A stretch of 64,000 nucleotides of DNA, taken from positions 461,283-525,282 of the forward strand of contig NW_006500356.1 in NCBI RefSeq assembly GCF_000471905.2, given 5' to 3'. Position numbers and translations under genes: made by a program. Positions 23,566 to 35,900 of this stretch are shown one piece after another. The DNA comes from Amborella trichopoda. Its lineage: Eukaryota; Streptophyta; Magnoliopsida; Amborellales; Amborellaceae. Below the pieces are notes generated by a model. It did not search any database. It was not told where the DNA came from and was given only the letters and a program-made list of their open reading frames with translations. How positions within the stretch are numbered: position 1 is the first letter of the stretch; the number at the start of each line of letters is the position of its first letter.

Positions 23566-25882
23566 CAGTGTTCGCAAAATCGAACGGGAAAGGTTAACCA
23601 GTCATGAGGCTAGGAGCGGTTCGAACCGGAATCGAACTAACCGGAGCGGTTAACCGGACTAACCGGTCAAATAGATTTTTTTAAAAAAAGATGGGGCAAA
23701 ACGCCCAAAAAAAAATAGAAAAACTTAGATGAAGAATACACTATCATATTATATACATTTATCTTATAAAAAAAATTTGAAACAAATTTTTATATAATTT
23801 AATATTTGAATATTATGGAGATATGCGAGACAATCTATAGTTTCACATAAATTCAATTGATGAAGTTACAAAGTCCAAATAATAATAGATGATGCAACAA
23901 TATATGCTTCTATGTTATTTTAATGTTGATGTTGAAAAAGGTTGTTTTAATGTTGAAAAACCCTTTAATACGGTTTAGAATTGAATTTCATAGCGTATTT
24001 TTTTGTAGCATGATGTTCCTAGTTTTTCGAAAGGTTGTTTCGAAAGGTTGTGAGTCAAAGTAGTAAGAGAGAGTACCTCATTTACTCAGTAACTTGGTTA
24101 TCAAATCCAAGGTGTGGGTCAAGGTGTCAAGTGTTGCTTAAAATGGCTAAATCGCATATTTTTAAAAATATGGCCAAGTCGATTTTCAAATGGCCAAATC
24201 GATTTTAAAATGGCCAAACCTCATTTACTCAGTAACCTTTTGAGTTAGGTTTTAACATGAAAAAAAAAAAGTTTATATAAGATGGCAACTTTAAAATGTA
24301 GTTTACTCAGTAACCTTTTGAGTTAGGTTTTAACATGAAAAACAAAAAGTTTATATAAGATGGCAACTTTAAAATGTAGAATTAAGATGTATATTAATAA
24401 TATAAAAAAAAAGGTCAATTTTTTATCCATTTCGGCATGTGGAAACATGAGAGATGAGTAAAACACTTTTTAGCTTCTACCTCTTTTCTTCATAAAGGCT
24501 AATAAACAGATTTAAGGAGTATGAAGTTGCTAAAAATGATAGATAGCTTGTGACAAATAAAAAACAAATTAAAATAAACAAGAAGTTGAGAAAATAACAT
24601 GCACCAAAAATAATCTTAACAAGAAATAAATTTTTTTATCATATTCATCACAAAAAAAAATATTTTTATAAAAAAAATATATAACATTAAAACCAATCCA
24701 ACAAGCTCACCAAAAATATATAACAATAAAAAGAAGGAAATATTTTTTCTCATATTCATAAAAAAAAAAGACATTTTTGTAAATAACATAAAAAACGATC
24801 CAAAAAGCTCACAAAAAATATATAAAAAAATTTAAAAAAAATAATATATTCTTTTTTTCTCATATTCATCACAAAAAACAAATTTTTATAAAAACAAAAC
24901 ATAATTTGATTAAAAAACAAATTTTTTTTAAGAACCCTAAAATAGAGCCAAAGAACACAAAAACTTTAGAGTCAAAATCAACCCCAAATCTTTCATGTTT
25001 TGAACAAATTGACATGGGGATATGATAGATACTTTAATTAAGATTCAAATGCCCCAAATCTCATAAAGATTCATTCACTATTGAAATCTTTATTCACAAA
25101 ATTGTAGATTTTTCACTTCACGGAAATTTCAAGAAAAAAACAAAAAAAATCGATATAAAAACATTTAATCAATAGTAAATCAAAATAATTAGTTTATTTG
25201 ATACATGAGGCTTTTAGGATCAAACTTCAGCGATCAATTCGATAAAAATCGATCAATTGATCGATCAGAAATCAATTTGTTTGGATAAAAAACAGTTCTT
25301 TGAGCAGCAGTACTTTGGCCCCAAAAAAACCTCAAATCTTTATCGTTTTGGAAATTTTGCAATATGTGAACATTGAATCCTTCAACAATGAATCAAAGCC
25401 CTCCATTTTTATGAAAATCTATGAAGTATTGAAGCTGCATTTGATAGAATGGCATAATGTCTAATTTTCAAAAAACCCCATTTCAATCCACCAAGAACTC
25501 TTTGTTTTTGAAATTTTGATTCCATAATCGACAATTTATAGAAACTTTCCAATGTATAACATCAATAGTTGACCAAAAAACACAAAAAATATACAAAAAA
25601 AAAAAACAGCAAAATCTTGTTATGTGAAAAATAACGGACATGTATCAAATAACGACCGTTATTTGATGCGTTGAAAACGCCGAACCAATTAGAAAAAACG
25701 GGTCAGTTTATACTAGAAACCGCTGGTTCAACCTCAAACCGGCCGGTTTTGGTGCCTATTTTTTTGGAGACTGCCGTCTTATGAGGTGTGCCGTAAAACC
25801 GGCCCTAATCGGACTTGCCACCCCACCGGTAGCGATCTAACCGACCGATTCTGGTTCTAACCGACCGATTTTGCAAACACTG
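23566..25882. mobile_element. non-autonomous hAT element, 2.3 kb
   Basis: The left end reads CAGTGTTCGCAAAATCG; the right end is the inverse of CAGTGTTTGCAAAATCG, so 16 of 17 bases match. The flanking 8-mers ATTCAAAG (23558-23565) and ACTCAAAG (25883-25890) match at 7 of 8. Both ends are dense in AACCGG/CCGGTT words, resembling the subterminal transposase-binding repeats of hAT elements. The interior is very AT-rich and has no transposase. It includes an 18-bp perfect palindrome, ATCGATCAATTGATCGAT, at 25248-25265. Confidence 0.8.
24224..24379. repeat. 78-bp tandem duplication inside the hAT element
   Basis: 24224-24301 and 24302-24379 are nearly identical and both begin TTTACTCAGTAACC. They differ mainly in one A-rich run, which suggests a recent duplication. 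Confidence 0.85.
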
Positions 25883-26078
25883 ACTCAAAGAATATACACT
25901 GCACAAATATTTTTTAAAAAAATGGTACCCTTTCCTAAAGAGTTAATTATAAGTTTAATTTGATTCAATCACTAAAATTTGGTACTCAAAAACTTTATAA
26001 GCATGTTTTACTATTACGAAAATAATATACAAAAACAAAATTGAAGCTCAAGTTAAGCCAAGGACAAAACCTGCGAGT

Positions 26079-26939
26079 CTAATCGGTGTCTGGATCGGAA
26101 TCAACAATGTCCGGTAAGGGTTCTGGTTCAGAATCTGATAATGCCACCATAAAACCCTTACTTGAAAATGGTTCACCTGTTCGGGAAACCACATTGCCAT
26201 CCAATGCATCCCCTCCAAACACTTCCTCGGTCTTATCTTCCACATTCTCCATTACATCTTTGTCCAAAACACTGGTTTCAAACACTTTCTCTCCCTTCTC
26301 GGCCTCACTCTCCATCATCTCTTGCTCAAAATTACAGGTTCCAAACACTTTCTCTCTCCTATCACCCACATTCTCCATTTCCTTGTCAAAAATACCAGTT
26401 CTGAACTCCCCCTCTCTCTTATCTTTCTCCATTTCCTTGTCGAAAACGCCAGGTTCAAACCCTTTCTCCCTATTACCACTCACATTCTCTGCCGCTCCTT
26501 GGCCAAAAACCCCAGTTACACCTGGCTCTTCTGCCTGATTCATGTCTTTGGACTCGGGCTCCTCGCTGTTTTTAAGCCAGCTTGAGCACAAGGCATCATA
26601 AAAATCGTCGCTTTTGGAACTTGAGGGTCCTGCCCTTTCATCAAGAAATGGCATCCCTGGCTTTTGACCACTGGAAAATGTAGTCTCATCCAACTTACGT
26701 CCCATGTTAGTTGCTGCAACTGATGATAATGGAAGCGCACGAGGGTGGATGAGTGGCTCTAGAGCTAACAGAGCGTGAGCACAGAACTCAGCAAGCCTTG
26801 TTCCTCCCTCCCTCTTGCCTGCGGTAAGAAACATAGAGCACAAGGGACAGCGACAGAGAGGCTTAGTTTTCCATTAAGAGATCTCAGGTTCGAATCTCTC
26901 TTGCAACCAAGCTGACCTCAAAAGTACATGGAGAGAGAA

Positions 26940-26970
<31 letters not shown>

Positions 26971-29900
26971 TCACCTTCACGGAAGAGTGCAAGGCCCTGA
27001 GATAAATAAGGTGGACGATGGCCACATGGAGAGAGAAGAGATGCTAAGAGTGCTTCAAAAGCAGCAAGCTGAAAATCAGCTCTTATGGATGCCGGTTCAT
27101 CAGCTATGAGGGCATTTGCTTCCCCAAATGTAATAAACCCATCAAAAGCATTGCTGGCCGTAGTTATCAGAAGAAGGTCCACTTGGGCGCGCCAACACTC
27201 TGATCTCAGCGTCCCACCCTGCTAAATCTTTAAAATAGTTCATATACTTAAAAGTGATAGATGTGATACACTACACACAACGTAACTTTCAGAAAAGACA
27301 CTGATATCAGCCCCTCTGTCTCTCTCTCCCCTTCCCCTCCCCCCCCCCAAAAAAAATCCCACCCCAACAAAAAACAAAAAAAAAACAAGGAAAGAAAAAG
27401 GAAAAGAAAAGAAAAAACATTCATGTAAATGGATGGGGACAAGGGACTTGGTCTTTAGCAGTCATATATCATATATCTCTCTTTCTCACCTAATGGATGA
27501 TAATGGATGGGCGTTAGGGGTCAATCTATAAGTGCTCATCAGAACCTCCCTCCCCCCCCTCTCTCTCTCAAAATACATACACACACACAAAGGTCTTGAG
27601 CATTCTTAGATAACTAAAGGTATCTCATATGCAGGTAGTTCATGCTTTTTGGTAATAGGCAGTTATGATTCTTATGAATCAGTACAATGCACATACCACA
27701 GTGAGAAGGGCTTCCAATGCCTTCAGTGCTGATATTTGCACAGAAACTGGAATTGTGCTATTGATGTTTTGATCTTCAGCTTCAGCATCAACTGCACTCA
27801 GGGGCTGCGGTTCAGAGCCACGCTTCCTTTTACATTGGTTTGAGGGTGGCCCCACCGCCCTTTGTTTTTTTGAATTGAGAAGTTCGAATGAGCTTATGAC
27901 AGAGTTGTGATTGGTAAATTTCAGGTCAACAAATGCATTTGTAAGTACTTCTGATGCAAGGTAAAGAGCCATTCCTGTTCAAGATGAACATTTTAAGAAC
28001 CATCTTCTGTGATTTCTAGGTTCATTGTGAATTACATATACAAGTTGTGTCTAAAACAGTTTGGACACACTTACGATCTCTTCATTAACAAAAAAAAAAG
28101 AAAAAGGCATACTTAGGACCTATATAATGCAACAAAATTTGGAATATTATTTAAGTTGACCTCACAATCATAAATTTGTCTTCACGTTCAAATTTTAGAG
28201 GGACTCATTTCATTAGATTTTAGATAATTTAAAAATCCAACTGATTCTCCTGTGTTCATGTCCTAAGGCCCCTCAAAAAATGGTGTAAATAAATACTTTC
28301 ATATCATCATGACCAACCGCATTTCTCAAATTAATCGTCTTGTTTGCAATTAAAATGCCTATTAAGATTTCCTTCTCCCTAGGGAGGATACTATCCATTT
28401 CGTCCCTCGGGCAAAAGACATGCTAGGGATACTTTTTAGATCTCAAATTTTGGGGATGTAATATGTTCAAACCATAGAATAATCTCAGCAAAAGAAATTC
28501 TGAAATAAACTCTCCATGTAATAGAAAAAACTAATGCCTAAAGATCGAATAGAGACCATCCAATTTTGAAGGCTTAGATCTAAGTGTCACAGAACTCAAA
28601 TTTCAAAATTTATCTTTTAAAAATAATCTTGTAATTGTTATATGGTTCCCAAAGTTTTAGACTGAAAAATCAACCTAGCTAGGTGTTTTGACTGAGGGAG
28701 TAGATGGCAATATGCTCCTGCAGGAGCACAGTATATGTGCTCTACTTTTAATCCTACATCCATTACTTTCAAAAGTACATATCTACTCCCTCCCAAAATA
28801 TGCCTTCATCTAGTCCTCTGTAGACATACAGCAAACTGTTCCTTCCAATCTAAAAAGCAATATCATGCTAGTGTAGTTGATTAATGGAGTGAGCATAAAA
28901 AATACACATCCATTAGGACAATAACGGTATCCTACCTACCCTTTTTGTTTGACTTCCTTACACACACATAATATTGTCTTACAATTGTGCAATCTACTTC
29001 TTAGCCCTCCGTTCGCGTTCAAAAAGCACGAAGTACATATAAAAAGAAAAACAATTGCGACTTGAAATTTTGAAATTTATCAAACATAAAAGTGGTTATT
29101 GATGCCAATCATGTGGGTAATGTCGATTGCAATCATACAGAGAAGCTAAAGAGAAATAATAATACGAGTACATGTCCCACAGATAGCACTACTTCAGAAC
29201 AAGGGGACTATTATAGATTTGGGAGACTTGATCCATACCTATGCCCATAGAGATCAGCAGGGTTTGTGCAATTGAGTAAAGCTTTATTCTTAAATCAGGC
29301 AATGCACATCTCCTGAAGCACTCTGTTAGGAGCCTTACAACATCAGCAGCATGAGGCAACAGTTGACTGCATATTAATGAAATATGCATGCATCAGCTAA
29401 CTCTATCTCGAAAGGAAAGGTTGACACGTATCGTCAGCTATCTATTCAGAAAGAAAAATATTGATCTTCATGAATATCTATCTTTGTGAATTTCACACCA
29501 TCATGAATGATCTCGGATGCAAATCAAAATCCGTTGCAATTCTAGCATGACTGCACACACGGATTTTGGTATTGTGAGAACATATTTAATAAAGTATTAG
29601 TATGTATGACAGAATGCAGAAAGATGATTAAAACCTAGGTCATAGACTGCCAGAACTGAAATTGAGTAAATGTTAGACATGGTACTATAGTAAAAGCATC
29701 TTCAAACAAAATCCCCACAATGACTCCTGGATATGGTAAGTATTGGTAAGTATAGATTAGATATAAACAAAGAAGACAGAAAGACCACATGTAAATAAAT
29801 GGGTGAATTGAAAAGAAAAAAAAAATCAAGTAAATAAATTTAGGCCAAGAAATCAAGTTCATGTGCTTAATACAGGACTCTAACTTTAAACTAATAGGGC

Positions 29901-32900
29901 TTTTAATTCTACCTGTGTTTTCCTTTTTGAGTAAAGGTGATTGACTCTAACCCTACCCAATGAAAGATTCTGTAAAGAATTATCCGGAAAGAGCATCTTA
30001 CAAAGAGAAAGCAATGCAAGACAATCCACTAATACATTTATCTAACAAAACATAACAATACAAGGCATAATACCGTAAATCTGCTGGGCCCAAAGCAAGC
30101 AAATAAATTCGCACCTTCCCACCCCCTTGATTATGGAAGTCAGTAAATCCAAACTACATAATTGCAATAATGGTAGCTCAGAGCAAAGAAACAATTGTTG
30201 AGAAACTAGCAGAATGGGCATCAAAGTCTGGCAAAGAGCACCATCCACAGACATTACTCGTCCAACAAGTGCAAGCAGAGGACGAATAGGGACAGTCACC
30301 TGTTTCACAAAACAGACAAAATAAACATTGTAAATCGAGGGGTTCTTAAGGAGACATCTATCAACCAAAATGTTTTTAAGCACATATACAAGTGAATGAA
30401 AAAAATAAAAAAGAAGGTGTTGTGAAGAAGAAGAAAAAAAGTTTAAAATGTGATATACCTGGACAGGGTAAGCATTGGTAAGCATCATTGAACAGCATTG
30501 CATCAGAACAGACACTCGGGGAGTAAGCAACTGCCAAAATCGTTTTGTTGTTTCATTAAGGGCCAACACTGACTGACCTCCCAAAGGTGGAGGTGGATCT
30601 TTACCCGGTGGAACCAAGATAGCAGTCACTTCAGTACCTTTAGTTGCTGCAACAAGGGCAATAAGATATGTTAGTTCACTAATGAAAAGCTAGATTGGTG
30701 TGTGGGTGGGTGCGGGTATCGGTGTGGGTGTCGGTGTGGGTGTGTGAATAGATTTCATCCGCCCAAGGAAGGACCCCTACAATGTCCACCCTCCACCATT
30801 TTTTGGGTCCTAAAGGGCCCAAATTTTGCCCACATATTCTCTCACCTCAAAATAAATTCATTTTTTCAGGTTTCTTTTCCACAATCTTGTTCTCTAGGCC
30901 CAAAAGAGTGTGTGGGCAAGGCCTGAATAGATGCCCTTCATCATCATCATCATCAAATCCTTTTCCCAACTATTTGAGGTCGGCTATGAACAGATGCCCC
31001 TAAATAGATAGATAAATTGATAGATAGATATGAAAACATTATATGGCCCCAGGCCCAACATGTAGCACTTCAAGGCCAAAACACTCTATTAGGGGGTTTT
31101 TAACAACCTGAAATTTTCACATCATTTTTTATTTACCTTGTGACTAATTTAGAAAAAGTAGAACCCCTAGATCTCATTGTCCACCAAATGGACACTTCCA
31201 TTGTCGCCCTTGGAGTGGGAACTGCGATGGAGCACTTTTTAAGCTTTATATAATTTTTTAAATTTATCTTAAAGACAAACATACAAGAATTGAGAGTTTT
31301 GGGGTCAAAGGAATCCCCCTTACTTGGTGTTTTGTCACTTGGGTATATACTATAGCACTTTAGCCATGGGCCCAAAGAAAATTTTTCAACACACACACAC
31401 ACACAGGACTACATAATCAGGATACAAGTAACACATGCCTCCTTCTAGGCCTTCAAAAGCCTGATTGAGATTGCTATTAATTGAAATAATTATCTTTTGC
31501 ATCATAGAGAACCAGCTATCTGCATCACTTCTTGCCTTGGGAAGGAAAGCCAGGCCCCGGGCGAACTTCTAGAAATTGGAAAACAAAGACATACTCAACT
31601 TTTGATGGAGGACAAAAATAAGGGAAGCAAGAACACGGTAAAGGACCTATTAATGATAAATAATGATCAGAATGCAATAGAAGAAAAATTGGTGATGGTT
31701 AATCTTTTGAAGTAAACATATGATTGAGATATCCAGACAACTGACACTGTGTTTACTTCTTAACATGATGAAGATAGAAATAACACTACAATAGAAGGTA
31801 CCAATAGAGAACCTAGCAATGTGGTTTACCTTGGAGACACTTGTGCTACATGTCCCAGAGATAATCTTGGAAGCAATGGCAGCTTCAACCTGCCACATCA
31901 TGACATAGCTAATATTAGAATATTCAAATTTTTACCATGATTCCAAACATCAGATGAAATATTTCAGTAAGGAGAACAATTTTAAAGTAAGGAGAACAAT
32001 TTTAATGAACTCCAACCAATTCATGCATAGCAGTCAATCCATACATTACACGATTTGAATTGGGGAATGTTAAAAAATCATTGCATCCTTTACTTCTTCA
32101 GTAACCAATATTGTAATAAGGAATGTCAATTCATTCATCTCCAAAGCATACATTCAAGGTCACCTTATTTACTCTTATTAACATAAAATATGTCCCTGCA
32201 TGCGCTAGACATGCCAATCAAGTATCATTGATCATCAGTCAGTAAAAAATTAAAAAGTAAAACACCCATATGGGCCCATGAGAAAAACTGCATCCAGTAA
32301 TCGACTAGTTTAGAATAAAAGGAAAGCACAAACAACAAAACCCTTAAAAAGTAAGAGAAATGGAAAAAGTTACACCATCACGCTCATTCTTTGCACAATA
32401 AGTAGGTAATCAGGAATAATGCTCATGTATTCTTTGAAATGACTAAGATATTCCAATACTTAAAACAGTGAACACCCATTCTCTCTTAACTATGACCATT
32501 GTAGCAACCCATACAAATAACAAAATCATTTGAACACTTTCTTTTTCAAAATTAATAAGGCTTATTGCATCAAGAAGCTTATTGGATTAAGAACGAAAGT
32601 TGCCACACAAAAATAACCAAATGCCACCGTTCCCTCTATATGAGAATCCAAAGCAGAAATGACATCAGAATCAGAACCGAAAGCACATAAGCTGGAAGTT
32701 ATGTGTGTGTGGGTTGGCATCATACAGGCTGGCAAATTGGCCAGTGTGGATCTTTACATCTCCTAAACTGCAATATTTGAAATGTCACAATGGAACCTAC
32801 AACAAGTCAAATGGTGCAAAGGTACGTTTTGTAATAACTACAGTGGCTATTTGCTTATAGAAAAAACTACTGAAGTGGCTTGTTTGTAGCTTCATATATC

Positions 32901-35900
32901 TTCAAAACTGGTAGCTGTTGTGCAACTGACTTCCACTGGCATGGCTTTCAATCTAAGATTAGATATGAAGATCTCCAATTCAGTCACTCAATGGTTACAT
33001 ATGAAGATCTCGAATAGTCACTCAATGGCAAATTGCTATCAGGATCTCCTCCAAAAAAATTGAATTTTCTGATTTTCTGTTTCGATACGCTTTTATTTTT
33101 TTGGAGGATCAAGGCATTCTTATAATTGCAGAAAGAAAAGCGAAAGAACTCTTTAAAGATACAATATAGAAACAATTTATTAACAAAAAACAAAGAGAAT
33201 AATACAGTGACTACAAGTTCAAATCTATATACCTCCAGATCATAGTTGTTAAAAGCAGAAACACAAGAAGTATTTGAAGTGGAGGAACATTGCTTGCTAG
33301 TTTCCAAGTTTGGAAACGCCATGAGGACATCCGTACAAGAAATAAATTAAACTAGATAAATAGATAAAACTAGATAATATTGAGAATGTATTTTAGCAAT
33401 TTTTAATATTTAACAAAAAATTAATATTTTATTTTAGCAATTTTTAAAAATTTAATAAAAATTTAATATTTTAGAAATTCCTTTAATTATACTTACGATA
33501 ATTTACTCAAATAAAATTTGAGAGTACAAACTCAGATTTATTTATTTTGAGTCTTCTCAAATATAAGTCCTGCAATTATATAGGAAAGATCTTTATTTGA
33601 TATTACAATGTACATGGTAATTACCTCAGTCAAATCATATGCAAGTCCTGCCCTTTTCTTCACATTCACCCCTTCATTTCAATTTATACCAAAAAAAAAA
33701 AATCTCAAAAACAACTTTTAATGAATGTCTGACCCCAACATTCTCTACATCAAATTTGAAACTGGGATCATCTTATTTAAAATTCGGTGATTGGCAGATT
33801 TAAGAATCTCTTGTCCTTTGAAAATTTTACAGAACACAGATTTGAAGAATTATTGCTTTCTTCTTTTAATGAGAGTTTTATCAAACCGCACCTAAAAGTT
33901 GAACTACTAAATATTTCAACATAAGGGTGATTTGATAAATCTCAAAACCCTTTATGATGTGTTATTTGATGGGCTGTTTGCAATTTCATCAAAAGAACAC
34001 TAAGTTACTTGAATTGGATCAAATGATATGGGTGAGGTGTTAAATAATTCTTCAAAAGATTTGAAGAATTATTGCTTTCTTCTTTTTATGAGAGTTTTAT
34101 CAAACTGCACCTAAAAGTTGAACTACTAAATATTTCAACATAAGGGTGATTTGATAAATGTCAAAACCCTTTATGATGTGTTATTTGATGGGCTGTTTGC
34201 AATTTCATCAAAAGAACACTAAGTTACTTGAATTGAATCAAATGATATGGGTGAGGTGTTAAATAGTTCGACTCTTTGGTGTGATTTGATAAATTTCCAA
34301 TTTTTATTGAGATGCAATTATTGTGTTCTTTTTCTTTTTTTTATGGATATATTGCTTTCGCTTTTTAATTGATATGCATTTATTGCCTCTTTTCCTTTGA
34401 AAAACATAAAAATTATAGGTGGTTGACTGGCTGAACAACTCCTATTGGCTTAGAATCGCACTCGCCCAACATGGGATCACATGCCAACCCCGAACCTGCT
34501 CCGGTAACAGGGGATTGAGTTCTGGGAGCAGGATCGTCACCCATGTTAGAAAAATCCCAGTAAGCTCCATATCCAACAAACAAAAACAAAAAGCAAAAAA
34601 AAAGGCTAATAAATTAGTGAACCTAAGTGGTATTAAGAAATTTAAATACAATATCCCGAATAAACCAAGTCATCTAAAATCTAAATGATGCATGACTCGT
34701 CAAATAAGATCAATGATCACTGACAACCAAATGAGCAAATAGAAGAACAAGGGGATCCACTCACGTTATCATAATGATGATGAATAGAAGATGGAAAGAA
34801 GGTTATGAGGGTGCATAACAAATCGACCACTCCTTCCTGCAAAGATTCCACCATAATATAAATCACAATCTACAATGACAAATAAAAAATTGCTGTGGTC
34901 CATGTATGACAAGTTGGAATAAATGATAAGCCAACCCTGAAGCACAGATAAATTAGAAGCCCACTCCCTTATCTAATACGAAGTTGGAATATATGAGGCC
35001 CATACAAAGTGGCATGCTGCATTATTTAATTACAAGCAACTTCAGCCACCAAGTATATTAAATACATCCCGCAAAGCAACTTGAGACCACAGAACAGAAA
35101 AATCATAAAGATATTCTACTTTTAACAGGAAGAGAAACATCACTTAAACAAGTGTTATGGGCTCATGCCAATTAAAACCTGTGTTATGTGCTCATGCCCA
35201 TTAAAACCTATGTAACAGCTGTAACTCCTATGCATAATGGGCCTCATGTAGTGGCTACTATGGTATTATAGCCACGCCATTAAAACATGCAACTCCTATG
35301 AATAATAGACCTCATGCCTATTAGAACCTGTCGTAAAAGTTATTGTAACTCTTGTTGCAAAGGTTGCAATTCTTTTGCATGTTGACCTACCCATACTGTA
35401 ACCCACATAAGAATTTGTGTATATATAGGGCACATTGCCCTATCATTTGTAGTGTGTGGGTAACATATGTATTCACTTTATCTTGTGCTTGAATATTACT
35501 CTCTATCTCTCTCTTCTCTCCCAATCTTAACACAAATTTCGTATTTTTCTTTCTAGGACGCATGAAAGTAAACAGGTGGAGGCATTTAACTTTACATGAA
35601 AGGACTGAAAGAAGCAGTTAAATAGACAAAATTCACAACCCTCAAGTTTAAAAAAAATTGGAAAAGATAAAGGTAAAATAGCAATGGCTCTTACTTGCCC
35701 ACCTAATGGTCGCAAGGGACTCAGATCATAGTCTCCCTTTCTTTGAAGCACTGCTGACATGATGGAGGTGCCCATAACTAAGTCTTATTTAAAAAACTCA
35801 CACTTGGCTTATCAATCTAGTTCCCATGCAAGTTGACTCCACAAGCCCCTAATGGACTCACTAAGCCCTATCCATAAAAACTTAATATTCTTTAGAATAG

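Noticed and set aside
26086..26585. Plus-strand open frames of 80-150 codons
   Set aside because: They lie antisense to exon 13 of the PELP1/RIX1-like gene. The low-complexity acidic repeat keeps other frames open; they have no family resemblance.
28693..28800. Stowaway-type MITE from CTCCCTC ends
   Set aside because: The two ends face the wrong way for one short element, and no partner ends or TA duplications were found.
30702..31003. Overlapping plus-strand frames upstream of exon 8
   Set aside because: They run through a GT-rich minisatellite and a LINE stub in an intron.
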